Below are positions 29,317 through 41,335 of a stretch of DNA of 61,610 nt, piece after piece; within the stretch, counting starts at the first letter, position 1; each line of letters opens with the position of its first letter. The DNA is taken from positions 1 to 61,610 of the forward strand of contig JALHLQ010000023.1 of NCBI GenBank assembly GCA_022844485.1, in the 5' to 3' direction. A model generated the notes under the pieces. It was not told the origin of the DNA. It searched no databases and was given only the letters and a program-made list of their open reading frames with translations. The stretch is from Xanthobacteraceae bacterium (GTDB lineage Bacteria; Pseudomonadota; Alphaproteobacteria; Rhizobiales; Xanthobacteraceae). The position numbers and the translations under genes are program-made.

Positions 29317-30090
29317 ATGGACGCAGTCACTGACGATCGGATCCTCGATGGGCGGCTTCGCATCTGGCAGCCCAGGCGCGGCCACCGCGTGGGCCATGAC
29401 GCGATTCTGCTGGCCGCGGCGACGCACGCGCGGCGTGGCGAGCACGCCGTCGATCTCGGCGCCGGCATCGGCGCGGCCGGGCTGGCGCTCGCCGCGCGTG
29501 TCCCTGGCGCGCGGGTCACGCTGGTGGAGATCGATGAAAGGCTGGCTGCGCTTGCAGCCTCCAACGCCGAGCGCAACGGTTTTGCGGACCGCGTCCGCGC
29601 CGTGTCGTTGGATGCGGCCGGGCAGGCGCGCGCGTTCGCGAGGGCCGGATTGCCGCCGGGTTGCGCGCAACACGTCCTTATGAATCCGCCGTTCAACGAT
29701 GCGCGCCACCGCGTCTCGCCGAACGCCGAGCGCCGGCGCGCGCACGCTTGCGCCGGCGACCTTGATCGGTGGATCAGAACGGCGGCACGCCTCCTGGAAC
29801 CCCGCGGCGCTTTGACCATGATCTGGCGGGCGGACGGGCTTGCGGAGGTTCTCCGCGCGCTGGATAAGTTCGGCGCGGTTTCGATCCTGCCGATATACCC
29901 GAAGCCCGACCGCTCGGCGATCCGCATCCTGGTGCGCGCCGTGAAAGGCAGCAGCGCACCGCTTTCCGTTTCAAGCGGTCTTGTGCTCGCCGATTCTTCG
30001 GGGCGGCCGACCGGCGACGCCGAAGCCGTGCTGCGGAAGGCTCAGGAGATTTCGTTCGGCGCGGGACGGGAATCGGGCGCGGAGAAGTAG
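29317..30090 (+). CDS. TrmN6-like SAM-dependent methyltransferase
   Basis: A 257-residue N6-adenine methyltransferase of the tRNA1(Val) A37 (TrmN6/YfiC) type. The SAM-binding motif is AVDLGAGIGAAGLALAAR, followed by LVEIDERLAALA, and the catalytic motif is LMNPPFND (NPPF). The N-terminal GRLRIWQPRRGHRVGHDAILLAA is typical for this group. The substrate (tRNA) is inferred from the family. Confidence 0.88.
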   Translation: MDAVTDDRILDGRLRIWQPRRGHRVGHDAILLAAATHARRGEHAVDLGAGIGAAGLALAARVPGARVTLVEIDERLAALAASNAERNGFADRVRAVSLDAAGQARAFARAGLPPGCAQHVLMNPPFNDARHRVSPNAERRRAHACAGDLDRWIRTAARLLEPRGALTMIWRADGLAEVLRALDKFGAVSILPIYPKPDRSAIRILVRAVKGSSAPLSVSSGLVLADSSGRPTGDAEAVLRKAQEISFGAGRESGAEK

Positions 30091-30140
30091 GCAAGGGCAG
30101 CAATGGCACTCAGCAACACGACCAACAACACGATCTTCAT
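30042..30140 (-). CDS. Possible tiny membrane protein
   Basis: A 32-codon reading frame starting MKIVLLVVLLSAIAALAYF, one clear transmembrane helix, with a polar tail. GGGGG stands three to seven bases before the ATG. Its last 49 bases lie antisense to the methyltransferase 3' end. No family is recognised. The hydrophobic segment and ribosome site are the only support. Confidence 0.35.
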   Translation of the reverse strand: MKIVLLVVLLSAIAALAYFSAPDSRPAPNEIS

Positions 30141-30242
30141 GGTCCCCCTCAACCCTTCACGCATGGCGTCATCTATGGCTGCTAACCGAGGCGAGTTAAC
30201 ATCGCGTTGCTCGCGCAAGCCCCGCCGCTCGGGCGCCGCGCA

Positions 30243-31112
30243 ATGATGGGCAGGATGTTGAATTTTCTGGGGCCGGTTCTGCCGGCGCGATTTCGTGCCG
30301 ATCGTCCTGTCATTCCGGTGGTGCGGTTGTCGGGCGTGATCGGTTTTTCGACGCCGCTCCGTCCGGGGCTCACGCTGGCGACTGTGGCGCGTCCGCTCGA
30401 GCGCGCGTTCTCCGTGCGTCGGGCGAAGGCGGTCGCGCTCCTGATCAATTCGCCCGGCGGCTCGCCGGTGCAGTCGCACCTGATCTTTCGGCGCATCCGC
30501 CAGCTCGCAACCGAAAACGAGGTGCCGGTGCTGGCTTTCGTGGAGGACGTGGCTGCCTCGGGCGGCTACATGCTGGCCTGCGCCGCAGATGAGATCATTT
30601 GCGACGTGTCCTCGATCATGGGGTCGATCGGCGTCGTCGCCGCCAGTTTCGGCTTCGACGAGGCGATGAAGAAGCTCGGCATCGAACGGCGCCTCTACAC
30701 CGCGGGCGAGCACAAGGTCATTCTCGACCCGTTCCTTCCCGCCAAGGACGAGGATGTCGCGCGCCTCAGGTCGATTCAGAAGGACATCCACCAGACCTTT
30801 ATCGAGCTGGTCAAAAGCCGCCGCGGCGCAAAGCTGTCGGGACCCGAAGCGGCCTTGTTCTCGGGCGAGTTCTGGGCGGGCGCAAAAGCGATCGAGCTCG
30901 GCATTGCCGACCAGATCGGCGACGTGCGGTCCTATTTGCGCGAGCGTTACGGCGAGAAAGTCGTGACGCCGCTGGTGCGGGCCGAGCGCGGGCTTCTCGG
31001 CCGCGTGGCGCCGGGCTTCTCTACGAACGCGCCCACCCAGGCAGGCGGCTGGGCCGACGACGTCGTCTCGGCGCTCGAGACGCGGGCGCTTTGGTCCCGC
31101 TATGGGTTATGA
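30243..31112 (+). CDS. S49-family (SppA/SohB-like) peptidase
   Basis: A 289-residue ClpP-fold serine peptidase. Visible features are VVRLSGVIG, the oxyanion region LLINSPGGSPVQ, the nucleophile Ser in AASGGYMLACAADEI, and the general-base Lys region AGEHKVILDPF typical of SppA-like Ser-Lys dyads. There is no long membrane anchor and the N-terminus is only mildly hydrophobic, so it is shorter than SppA. Likely a signal-peptide or membrane-protein degrading enzyme. The start is uncertain among ATG codons at 30243, 30246 and 30255. Confidence 0.88.
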   Translation: MMGRMLNFLGPVLPARFRADRPVIPVVRLSGVIGFSTPLRPGLTLATVARPLERAFSVRRAKAVALLINSPGGSPVQSHLIFRRIRQLATENEVPVLAFVEDVAASGGYMLACAADEIICDVSSIMGSIGVVAASFGFDEAMKKLGIERRLYTAGEHKVILDPFLPAKDEDVARLRSIQKDIHQTFIELVKSRRGAKLSGPEAALFSGEFWAGAKAIELGIADQIGDVRSYLRERYGEKVVTPLVRAERGLLGRVAPGFSTNAPTQAGGWADDVVSALETRALWSRYGL

Positions 31113-31143
31113 TGCGCCGAGATTCGCGGGGGGAGATCAGGTC

Positions 31144-31335
31144 ATGCCGCCGGTGATCGTGTGGGGCCTCGGCGCGCTCGGCGCGACCGTGATCGGGCGC
31201 TGGCTGGTCAAGGAAGCGCGCCGCATCAATGCCGAACTGCATTCGGCGGAGGCGACTGCTTCAAAGACCGAGCGGGACGGGATGCCACGGCTCGAGCGCG
31301 ACCCAAAGACCGGCATCTACCGGCCGGCCCGCTGA
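31144..31335 (+). CDS. Small conserved membrane protein
   Basis: 63 residues: one N-terminal helix (VIVWGLGALGATVIGRWLV), then a charged segment ending LERDPKTGIYRPAR. GGGGAG lies upstream of the chosen ATG. The Asp-Pro-x-Thr-Gly-x-Tyr tail resembles small Rhizobiales proteins of unknown role. It follows the S49 peptidase gene by 31 bases and is probably co-transcribed. Confidence 0.65.
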   Translation: MPPVIVWGLGALGATVIGRWLVKEARRINAELHSAEATASKTERDGMPRLERDPKTGIYRPAR

Positions 31336-31356
31336 CGCCATCCTTAACGAAAAGTT

Positions 31357-31446
31357 TCAGCGGGATGGTCCGGGTCGCTTGCCCGAGACCAGGGCCATGA
31401 AAAACAGCAAGCTTCCGATCAATCCGATCAGCGTGAAGGCAACCAT
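31357..31446 (-). CDS. 29-residue single-helix membrane microprotein (predicted)
   Basis: The frame starts MVAFTLIGLIGSLLFFMALV, one hydrophobic helix, and ends in the basic tail SGKRPGPSR before TGA. GGAG lies eight bases before the ATG. The codons are G+C-biased at third positions like neighbouring genes. It is convergent with the 63-residue gene (21-base gap) and divergent from glyQ. Size and layout resemble CydX-type oxidase accessory peptides, but there is no oxidase operon here, so that is only an analogy. Confidence 0.5.
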   Translation of the reverse strand: MVAFTLIGLIGSLLFFMALVSGKRPGPSR

Positions 31447-31631
31447 GGGGATGTCTCCGGGCGGCAGAAGGGGCCTTGCTGTTTGGTCGCGAGACTAGAC
31501 GGGCAGGTTCGACGCCGGGTAAAGACTGAGGTGCCATGGCACCGGCCGCGCCTCGCATTGAGAGCAAGGTTCACGCTTGCTTGACGCGAAACTGCACGCC
31601 GGCTTCGGGGATGAGTGTCCAAACCGCTTCG

Positions 31632-31660
31632 CTTGACCCCCTCCGGACGCGCCGATAGGG
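31632..31660 (+). promoter_or_regulatory. Possible sigma-70 promoter of glyQS
   Basis: TTGACC at 31632-31637 and TAGGGT at 31655-31660 are separated by 17 bases, 31 bases before the glyQ start. The -35 is good and the -10 weak. The rest of the 244-base gap (31447-31690) shows nothing else I can support. Confidence 0.35.
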
Positions 31661-31690
31661 TCCCGCGCCCATTCAGCGAGCCGATTTGCA

Positions 31691-32626
31691 ATGGTTGCGA
31701 GCCTTCCGCCGCACATGCGCCCCGAGCGGTCTTTCCAGGGTTTGATTCTCGCGCTTCAGCGGTATTGGGCGGATTATGGCTGCGTCATCCTGCAGCCTTA
31801 CGACATGGAAGTCGGCGCCGGTACGTTTCACCCGGCCACGACCTTGCGCGCGCTCGGACCGAAGCCGTGGAATGCCGCCTATGTGCAGCCGTCGCGGCGG
31901 CCGAAGGATGGCCGCTATGGCGAGAATCCGAACCGGCTGCAGCACTATTACCAGTATCAGGTGATCCTGAAGCCGAATCCGCCGGACCTGCAGGACCTCT
32001 ATCTGAAATCGCTCTATGCGATCGGCATCGATCCGAAAATCCACGACATCCGCTTTGTCGAGGACGATTGGGAAAGCCCAACCCTCGGCGCCTGGGGCCT
32101 TGGCTGGGAATGCTGGTGCGACGGCATGGAAGTGTCGCAGTTCACCTATTTCCAGCAGGTCGCGGGCTTCGAATGCGCGCCGGTCTCGGGCGAGCTGACC
32201 TACGGGCTCGAGCGTCTTGCGATGTATGTGCAGGGCGTCGAGAACGTGTTCGACCTGAATTTCAATGGCCGCGACGGCAACGAGAAGGTCACTTACGGCG
32301 ACGTCTTCCTCCAGGCCGAGCAGGAATATTCGCGCCACAATTTCGAGCACGCCGACGCCGACATGCTCTTTGAGCAGTTCAAGATGGCGGAGGCGGCGTG
32401 CAAGAAGTATCTCGCGGCCGGCTGGTCGGACGGCGACAAGCGGCATCTGATGGCGCTGCCGGCCTACGACCAGTGCATCAAGGCGAGCCACGTCTTCAAT
32501 CTGCTCGACTCGCGCGGCGTGATCTCCGTCACGGAGCGCCAAAGCTACATTTTGCGCGTCCGCGATCTCGCCAAGGCCTGCGGCGAAGCCTGGCTCGCGA
32601 CGGAATCGGGCGGGGCGGGGACATGA
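31691..32626 (+). CDS. glyQ: Glycyl-tRNA synthetase alpha subunit
   Basis: Catalytic subunit of the bacterial alpha2beta2 glycyl-tRNA synthetase. The 311 residues hold the diagnostic [47 protein letters not shown] and [22 protein letters not shown] segment (here [17 protein letters not shown]). The start at 31691 gives [20 protein letters not shown] 31715 (MRPERSFQG) is an alternative. glyS follows after 78 bases containing a short C/G-run hairpin. Confidence 0.97.
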   Translation: MVASLPPHMRPERSFQGLILALQRYWADYGCVILQPYDMEVGAGTFHPATTLRALGPKPWNAAYVQPSRRPKDGRYGENPNRLQHYYQYQVILKPNPPDLQDLYLKSLYAIGIDPKIHDIRFVEDDWESPTLGAWGLGWECWCDGMEVSQFTYFQQVAGFECAPVSGELTYGLERLAMYVQGVENVFDLNFNGRDGNEKVTYGDVFLQAEQEYSRHNFEHADADMLFEQFKMAEAACKKYLAAGWSDGDKRHLMALPAYDQCIKASHVFNLLDSRGVISVTERQSYILRVRDLAKACGEAWLATESGGAGT

Positions 32627-32704
32627 GCGGCGACGAGATGAGGCGCGGGCCTCTCCGCGGTAGGGGCCTGGCTCTCTCCCCCCAAGGGGGCGCGGAGTCG
32701 TAAG

Positions 32705-35050
32705 ATGCCTGATCTCTTGCTTGAACTGCTCTCCGAAGAGATTCCGGCGCGGATGCAGGCGCGCGCGGCTGACGACCTCAAGACAATGGTCACCGGCCGC
32801 CTGGTCGATCAGGGCCTCGTCTATGAGGGGGCGAAAGCTTTTGCGACGCCGCGGCGGCTGGCGCTACATGTGCAAGGCATCCCTGCGAGGCAGCCCGACC
32901 TGAAGGAAGAAAAGAAGGGCCCGCGCGTCGGCGCGCCCGACAACGCGATCCAGGGCTTCTTGAAAGCCGCCGGCCTCGCTTCGATCGATCAGGCGAGCGT
33001 GCAGCGCGACCCGAAAAAGGGCGACTTCTACGTGGCGCTGGTCGAGAAGCCGGGCCGTCCCGCGATCGATGTGCTGGCCGAGATGCTGCCGCTCGTCATC
33101 CGCACCTTTCCCTGGCCGAAATCGATGCGCTGGGGCGAGCGTTCGGCAAGACCGGGCGCGCTCGCCTGGGTGCGCCCGCTACAATCGATCGTCGCGACCT
33201 TCGGCCCGGAAACCGAGGAGCCTGACATCGTGCCGTTCTCGGTCGACGGCATCGCGGCGGGCAACACGACGCACGGCCATCGCTTCCTCGCCCCCAAAGC
33301 CTTCGCCGTGCGCCGGCTCGATGACTATGCGAAGAAGCTCGAAAAGGCGCATGTGGTGCTGGATGCCGCCCGGCGGCAGGAAACCATCCTGCACGAGGCG
33401 AAGAACCTCGCCTTCGCCCAAGGCTACGACCTTGTCGAGGACGCGGGCCTGCTCGCCGAAGTCGCCGGCCTCGTCGAATGGCCGGTCGTGCTGATGGGCT
33501 CCTTCGACGAAAGCTTCCTTGCGATGCCACCGGAGGTCATCCGCACGACCATCCGCAACAATCAGAAATGCTTCGTCCTGCGCAAGGGCGAGCGACTCGC
33601 CCCGCGTTTCATCCTTGTCGCCAATATCGAGGCGTCGGACGGCGGCGCGGCCATCGTCGCCGGCAACGAGCGCGTGATCCGCGCGCGGCTGTCGGATGCG
33701 AAATTCTTCTACGAGACGGATCTGAAAACGCCGCTCGAAGCGCGGCTGGCGAAATTCAAGGACATCGTTTTTCACGAGAAGCTGGGCACGCAATGGGAGC
33801 GCATCGAGCGCATCGAGCGCCTCGCCGTCGAGCTTGCGCCGCTCGTCGGCGCGGACGTGGAGAAGACGCGCCGCGCCGCGCGCCTGTGCAAGGCCGACCT
33901 CCTCACCGACGTCGTCGGCGAATTCCCCGAGCTGCAGGGCCTGATGGGGAAGTATTACGCGCGCGCGCAAGGCGAGGATGAGAGCGTCGCGCAGGCCTGC
34001 GAGGATCACTACAGGCCGCTCGGCCCGAACGACCGCGTGCCGGCGAATCCGGTGTCGATGGCCGTCGCGCTCGCCGACAAGCTCGACACGCTCGTCGGCT
34101 TCTGGGCGATCGGCGAGAAGCCGACTGGGAGCAAGGACCCTTATGCGCTGCGCCGCGCGGCGCTGGGGGTAATTAGACTGGTGTTGGAGAACGGACTCAG
34201 ATTGCCGTTGCGCATTCTCAAACCGCACTTTGAGTTTTTCAAGAAGCACGCCGACGTGACTGTGGAGCTACTTGATAAATCTGGCGAAAAAAGAACAACA
34301 ATCGGCATTGATGTTGGTGCTCAGTTCTTGGGGTTTGCTGTTGTCTCGGAAGGAGATATTGGAAAACATGGCGTGAAGATTACCGAGAGTGGCGTAATTA
34401 CACTCTCTGATGTAGCTGCCGGCCTCCTCTCCTTCTTCGCCGATCGCCTGAAGGTGCAACTGCGCGAGCAGGGCGCGCGGCATGATCTCGTCGATGCCGT
34501 CTTCGCGCTGAACACCTCCCCCTGGAAGGGGGAGGTCGGATCGCGCAGCGATCCGGGTGGGGGTCAAAGCGATCCCTCCCCGCCGCTTCGCGGCGACCCT
34601 CCCTTTGCAAGGGAGGGTGACCTGCAGGACGACCTCCTCCTCGTCGTCCGCCGCGTGGAAGCGCTCGGGAAATTTCTCGACACCGAAGACGGAAAGAATC
34701 TCCTTGCCGGCTACAAGCGCGCGGCCAGCATCATCCGCATCGAGGAGAAGAAGGACCAAGCCGCATATGCCGGGTCGCCGAATCCCGAGCTGTATCGCCA
34801 AGCCGAGGAGTGGGAGCTGGCGCGCGCGATCGACGCCGCGAAAGCCGACGCCTCGGCAGCGGTCGCGCGCGAGGATTTCGCCGCCGCCATGCGCGCGATG
34901 GCGAAGCTGCGCCCGCATGTCGATTCCTTCTTCGACAAGGTGACGGTCAATACCGACGACCCCGCATTGCGCAAGAACCGTCTTCGGCTCTTGAACGAAA
35001 TCCGCGAAGCGACTCGCGCAGTCGCCGATTTCTCCCGCATCGAAGGATGA
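32705..35050 (+). CDS. glyS: Glycyl-tRNA synthetase beta subunit, with an in-frame repeat insertion
   Basis: The tRNA-binding subunit of GlyRS, 781 residues and longer than the usual roughly 690-720. The N-terminus [18 protein letters not shown] and C-terminus [22 protein letters not shown] are standard, as are [30 protein letters not shown] and [18 protein letters not shown]. Two abnormal segments interrupt the C-terminal half. One is a low-G+C stretch (about 34165-34425) encoding [20 protein letters not shown] and following residues. The other is a 105-base palindromic repeat (34514-34618) adding about 35 residues between FAL and [13 protein letters not shown]. The frame stays open throughout, so the protein is probably functional. 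Confidence 0.95.
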   Translation: MPDLLLELLSEEIPARMQARAADDLKTMVTGRLVDQGLVYEGAKAFATPRRLALHVQGIPARQPDLKEEKKGPRVGAPDNAIQGFLKAAGLASIDQASVQRDPKKGDFYVALVEKPGRPAIDVLAEMLPLVIRTFPWPKSMRWGERSARPGALAWVRPLQSIVATFGPETEEPDIVPFSVDGIAAGNTTHGHRFLAPKAFAVRRLDDYAKKLEKAHVVLDAARRQETILHEAKNLAFAQGYDLVEDAGLLAEVAGLVEWPVVLMGSFDESFLAMPPEVIRTTIRNNQKCFVLRKGERLAPRFILVANIEASDGGAAIVAGNERVIRARLSDAKFFYETDLKTPLEARLAKFKDIVFHEKLGTQWERIERIERLAVELAPLVGADVEKTRRAARLCKADLLTDVVGEFPELQGLMGKYYARAQGEDESVAQACEDHYRPLGPNDRVPANPVSMAVALADKLDTLVGFWAIGEKPTGSKDPYALRRAALGVIRLVLENGLRLPLRILKPHFEFFKKHADVTVELLDKSGEKRTTIGIDVGAQFLGFAVVSEGDIGKHGVKITESGVITLSDVAAGLLSFFADRLKVQLREQGARHDLVDAVFALNTSPWKGEVGSRSDPGGGQSDPSPPLRGDPPFAREGDLQDDLLLVVRRVEALGKFLDTEDGKNLLAGYKRAASIIRIEEKKDQAAYAGSPNPELYRQAEEWELARAIDAAKADASAAVAREDFAAAMRAMAKLRPHVDSFFDKVTVNTDDPALRKNRLRLLNEIREATRAVADFSRIEG
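34514..34618. repeat. Palindromic repeat inserted in frame in glyS
   Basis: Four consecutive perfect hairpins are visible: ACCTCCCCC/GGGGGAGGT (34514-34536), CGGATCGC/GCGATCCG (34537-34555), CGCCGC/GCGGCG (34581-34595) and ACCCTCCC/GGGAGGGT (34596-34618). The 105 bases are a multiple of three and contain no stop in the glyS frame. They encode a Gly/Pro/Ser/Asp-rich stretch. I recall very similar C/G-run palindromes scattered between genes in Rhizobiales, which would make this a case of a normally intergenic repeat lodged in a gene. Confidence 0.8.
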
Positions 35051-35226
35051 GGAACCTTCGAACCGCACGAATCGTTGTGCAAGCGCAAACGCCCCAGCGT
35101 GCCGCAAAATCTTGATCAGATTCAAATTCTTCCAGACGAGATCGCACCATGGACTCGGTTGAAATGCGCTTCGAAACGCGCCAAGACGGGCAGTCCGGCG
35201 CAAGGCCGCGGACGAAGGCGGGGACG

Positions 35227-37905
<2,679 letters not shown>

Positions 37906-37914
37906 GCCGGCGGC

Positions 37915-37938
37915 GGGCGGGCTTCGCTTCGCCCGTCC
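37915..37938 (+). terminator. Hairpin downstream of ppdK
   Basis: GGGCGGGC, eight bases, GCCCGTCC forms a stem with one G-T pair nine bases after the ppdK stop. There is no T run, so it may slow RNA decay rather than end transcription. Confidence 0.35.
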
Positions 37939-38025
37939 GTCAGGTCCTTGCCGGGACCATGTTTCACTCTCCCCCGTCATGCGCTAGCGTACCCCGCCAC
38001 AAGAACAATCACTTCCTGGGGAACG

Positions 38026-40107
38026 ATGGCCAAGGACCTGCAAGGCGCGGCTGAGACCGGCCCCCCAGACCCGCGCCTTACGTCACAAGGCGCGATTTCC
38101 GATCAGCAGCTTCGTGAAGCTGAAAAATTCGTGGAGGCCGAAGAGGGAGCCGCTAATCGGCTGATTGGCATTGCCGGGATCGCCGTCACCGGCATTGCGA
38201 TCGCCATGACTCTGTTCCACCTCTACGCCTCGATCGCCGGCGCCTGGCCCTTTTCCGATTTCCCCATCGTCGCGACGCAGCCCTTGCGCTACACGCATGT
38301 CGCCTTCGTGATGGCGCTGGCGTTTCTGCTCTTTCCGCTGGCCAAGCGCTTTCGCAACCGCATCATGTGGTTCGATGTCGTCGCCGCGGCGGTCTCGGTT
38401 GGAGTTCTGGGCTATGCCCTCTGGGGCGGCGAGGACTTCACCGATCGCGCGACGCTGCCGGACCGTCTCGACATCATTCTCGGAGTGCTGTTCATCGTTC
38501 TCCTGCTGGAGGCGACGCGCCGCACGACCGGCTGGATCATGCCGGTCGTCGCGGTCCTGTTCATCCTCTACGCGATGTTCGGCCCCAATCTTCCGCCGCC
38601 GTGGACCCATCGCGGCTATGATTTCTCCCGCCTCGTCGGCCATCTCTTCATCACCCTGGAGGGGATTTTCGGCGTCGCCGTGGATGTGTCGTCTTCGCTG
38701 ATCATCCTTTTCACGATCTATGGCGCCTTTCTCCAGCACTCCGGCGCCGGAAAATTCTTCATCGATTTTTCGATGGCGCTGCTTGGCGGCAAGCCGAACA
38801 GCGCGGGCCGGACCGTCGTGCTGTCCTCGTTTCTGCTCGGCGGCCCATCGGGCTCCGGCGTCGCCACCACGGTGACGATCGGCGCCGTCGCCTATCCGAT
38901 GATGGCGCGCTCGGGGTTTGAGAAAAACGCAGCCGGAGGCCTGCTTGCGGCCGGCGGCCTCGGCGCGATCCTCTCGCCCCCGGTGCTGGGCGCTGCCGCC
39001 TTTCTCATCGCGGAATTCCTCAAGATCAGCTACCTCGACGTGATCTGGATGGCGACCATCCCGACACTGCTCTATTACGCCTCGCTCCTCTTCATGGTCG
39101 ATCTCGACGCGCGGCGCTTCGGCGCACAGCGCGTACCCTATGTCCAGGAACAGACGCTCTGGCAGCTGACATCGCGCTACGGCTTTCATTTCATTTCGCT
39201 CATCGCCGTGGTCGCCTTCATGCTGGTCGGCTACTCGCCGATGCTGGCCGTGTTCTGGTCAACCATGCTGACGCTGGCGATGAGCTTCCTGCGGCCGGAA
39301 ACGGCGTTGAAGGGACAGAAGTTCGTCCGCGCGCTCGCCGACGGTTCGATCGGCGTCTTGAGCGCAGCCACCACCTGCGCCTCCGCCGGCATCATCGTCG
39401 GGGTGGTGACGCTGACCGGGCTCGGCTTGAAATTCTCGTCGATCGTCATCGCCTATGCGGGCGGCAGCCTGTTGCTGACCGCGCTCTACACGGCGCTGAT
39501 CGTCTGGGTGATCGGCCTCGCCGTGCCGGTGACGGCCTCCTACATCATCTGCGCCGTGATCGCCGCGCCGGCTTTGACCAAGCTCGGCGTGCCGGATTTC
39601 GCCGCGCACATGTTCATCTTCTATTACGCGGTGCTCTCCGAAGTCTCGCCGCCGACGGCGCTGTCGCCCTTCGCGGCCGCGGCGATCACCGGCGGTGATC
39701 CCTACAAGACGACGCTGCAGGCCTGGAAATACACCATGCCGGCATTCCTGGTGCCCTTCGTCTTCGTGATCGACCCGCAGGGGATCGGGCTCTTGATGAA
39801 GATTCCGAAGGACGGGTCCGTCTTCGACATCGTCATCATAACCGCAAAGACCGGCATCGGGCTTGCCGCCCTCGCAGCCGCCGCGCAGAACTGGGCCATT
39901 CGCCGCAACACCAGGCTGGAGCGCATCGCTCTCGCACTCGCAGGGCTTCTGCTGGTCTTTCCGAGCGTCCTCGAACCCGTGACGGAGTTAATCCTGCGGC
40001 TCGATATTCCCTATCCGGCGCCGTTTGGGCTGGCGATAGCGGTCGCGATTTTGGTAAAACAGTACCTGACGCCGGATCTGCCGGTGCAGGCAACAAAAGA
40101 CCCCTGA
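38026..40107 (+). CDS. TAXI-type TRAP transporter fused DctQ-DctM permease
   Basis: The 693-residue inner-membrane part of a tripartite ATP-independent transporter. The N-terminal part (about residues 35-190) has the four-helix small-subunit (Q) region, and the rest is the large M subunit with about 14 helices. Recognisable M-subunit segments are FLLGGPSGSGVATTVTIG, GGLLAAGGLGAILSPPVLGA and SEVSPPTALSPFAAAAITGG. Fusion is normal for TAXI systems. The ATG follows GGGGAAC. The binding-protein gene follows after 10 bases with AAGGAGG, forming an operon. The substrate is unknown. Confidence 0.94.
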   Translation: MAKDLQGAAETGPPDPRLTSQGAISDQQLREAEKFVEAEEGAANRLIGIAGIAVTGIAIAMTLFHLYASIAGAWPFSDFPIVATQPLRYTHVAFVMALAFLLFPLAKRFRNRIMWFDVVAAAVSVGVLGYALWGGEDFTDRATLPDRLDIILGVLFIVLLLEATRRTTGWIMPVVAVLFILYAMFGPNLPPPWTHRGYDFSRLVGHLFITLEGIFGVAVDVSSSLIILFTIYGAFLQHSGAGKFFIDFSMALLGGKPNSAGRTVVLSSFLLGGPSGSGVATTVTIGAVAYPMMARSGFEKNAAGGLLAAGGLGAILSPPVLGAAAFLIAEFLKISYLDVIWMATIPTLLYYASLLFMVDLDARRFGAQRVPYVQEQTLWQLTSRYGFHFISLIAVVAFMLVGYSPMLAVFWSTMLTLAMSFLRPETALKGQKFVRALADGSIGVLSAATTCASAGIIVGVVTLTGLGLKFSSIVIAYAGGSLLLTALYTALIVWVIGLAVPVTASYIICAVIAAPALTKLGVPDFAAHMFIFYYAVLSEVSPPTALSPFAAAAITGGDPYKTTLQAWKYTMPAFLVPFVFVIDPQGIGLLMKIPKDGSVFDIVIITAKTGIGLAALAAAAQNWAIRRNTRLERIALALAGLLLVFPSVLEPVTELILRLDIPYPAPFGLAIAVAILVKQYLTPDLPVQATKDP

Positions 40108-40117
40108 AGGAGGAAGC

Positions 40118-41089
40118 ATGGCTCGTTTCGTCTCAAGAAGCACGGCCTTCGCCGTGGCCGCGGCGACGGCGCTCGTCGCGGGTTCGGTCTTCGCGCAGCA
40201 GCGCACGCTGTCGATCGCGACCGGCGGCACCGGCGGCGTCTACTATCCGCTCGGGGGCGGCCTCGCCAATGTGCTCTCCAAATACGTGCCCGGACTGCAG
40301 GCGACGGCGGAAGTGACCGGCGGCTCGGTCGACAATTTGAAGCTCATTCATACAGGCCAGAGCGAAGTCGCCTTCTCCATGGCGGATGCGGCGCTGGACG
40401 CCTTGCAGGGGCAGGACAAGTTCAAGGGCTCCAACGTCGCCGTGCGCACGCTGATGGTGCTCTATCCGAACCGCATGCATGTGGTGACGATCGACGGGAC
40501 GGGCATCGAGAAGATGTCGGATCTGAAGGGCAAGCGCGTCTCGACCGGCTCGCCCGGCAGCGCGACCGAGGTGATGGCCTTTCGTGTGATCGAAGCCGCG
40601 GGCCTCGACCGCGACAAGGACATGAAGCGCGAACGCCTTGGCGTCGCGGAATCCGTCAACGCCATGAAGGATCGCAAGATCGACGCGTTCTTCTGGGTCG
40701 GCGGATTGCCGACCGCGGCGGTCACCGATCTCGGCGCGACGCCCGGCGTCAAGATCAAGCTGATCGACCACGCGGATACGGCCGACAAGATGAATGCGAA
40801 GTACGGCAACCTCTATGCGCCCGCGGTCATCAAGGCGGGGACCTATCCCGGTCAGGACAAGGACAACAAGATCACGGTGGTTTGGAACATCCTCGTCGCC
40901 AACGAGAAGATGCCGGACGACATGGCCTACAACATCGTGAAAACGATCATCGACAAGAAACCGGAGCTCGTCGCCGTTCACCGCGAGGCGGAAAGCTTCA
41001 CGCTGGAGAACCAGGTGAAAGTGAATTCCTCGATTCCCTGGCATCCGGGCGCGATGAAGTTCTTCACCGAGCGCGGCGTGAAGATGTAA
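40118..41089 (+). CDS. TAXI-family TRAP transporter solute-binding protein
   Basis: The 323-residue periplasmic receptor for the adjacent permease. It has a signal peptide (TAFAVAAATALVAGSVFAQ) followed by the family-defining LSIATGGTGGVYYPLGGGLA. Downstream are QSEVAFSMADAALDALQG, LKGKRVSTGSPGSATEVMA and FFWVGGLPTAAVTDL, typical of TAXI proteins. Ligands of characterised relatives include glutamate and other dicarboxylates; nothing here fixes the ligand. A strong terminator follows 18 bases after the stop. Confidence 0.95.
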   Translation: MARFVSRSTAFAVAAATALVAGSVFAQQRTLSIATGGTGGVYYPLGGGLANVLSKYVPGLQATAEVTGGSVDNLKLIHTGQSEVAFSMADAALDALQGQDKFKGSNVAVRTLMVLYPNRMHVVTIDGTGIEKMSDLKGKRVSTGSPGSATEVMAFRVIEAAGLDRDKDMKRERLGVAESVNAMKDRKIDAFFWVGGLPTAAVTDLGATPGVKIKLIDHADTADKMNAKYGNLYAPAVIKAGTYPGQDKDNKITVVWNILVANEKMPDDMAYNIVKTIIDKKPELVAVHREAESFTLENQVKVNSSIPWHPGAMKFFTERGVKM

Positions 41090-41107
41090 GCGCGTCGATC
41101 CGAGACG

Positions 41108-41135
41108 AAAAAGGCCCCGGACCGGGGCCTTTTTT
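41108..41135 (+). terminator. Rho-independent terminator after the TRAP operon
   Basis: A perfect stem AAAAAGGCCCCGG / CCGGGGCCTTTTT with a one-base centre, ending in a T run, sits 18 bases after the binding-protein stop. The A run on the other side means it could work in both directions. Confidence 0.9.
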
Positions 41136-41287
41136 GTGCACGGCCCGAACCGCACGGCGTCTGTTCCGGCGGCAATCGATTAGAAACCATAATAAATCGC
41201 ATGTGAATCTTAAGCGCGGCGGCGGATTGACGGTAGCGCAATGCGGCTCCTTCACAATGGCGACCAAGCTCACGGCAGATGAGTTCG

Positions 41288-41295
41288 TTAACCAT
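41288..41295 (+). promoter_or_regulatory. CtrA half-site upstream of the first SleB-like gene
   Basis: TTAACCAT, the strong half of the alphaproteobacterial CtrA site, lies 41 bases before the start chosen for the hydrolase gene, about where a -35 would be. There is no second TTAA seven bases away, so confidence is low. Confidence 0.35.
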
Positions 41296-41335
41296 CGCCG
41301 CGTCGCGTTCTGGTTGGGCGTGGAGGAGCGTTCGG

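Noticed and set aside
34300..34400. RuvC/RNase H-like [12 protein letters not shown] sequence within GlyS
   Set aside because: Only the first strand resembles an RNase H fold; the other acidic residues are missing, and it is inside the GlyS frame.
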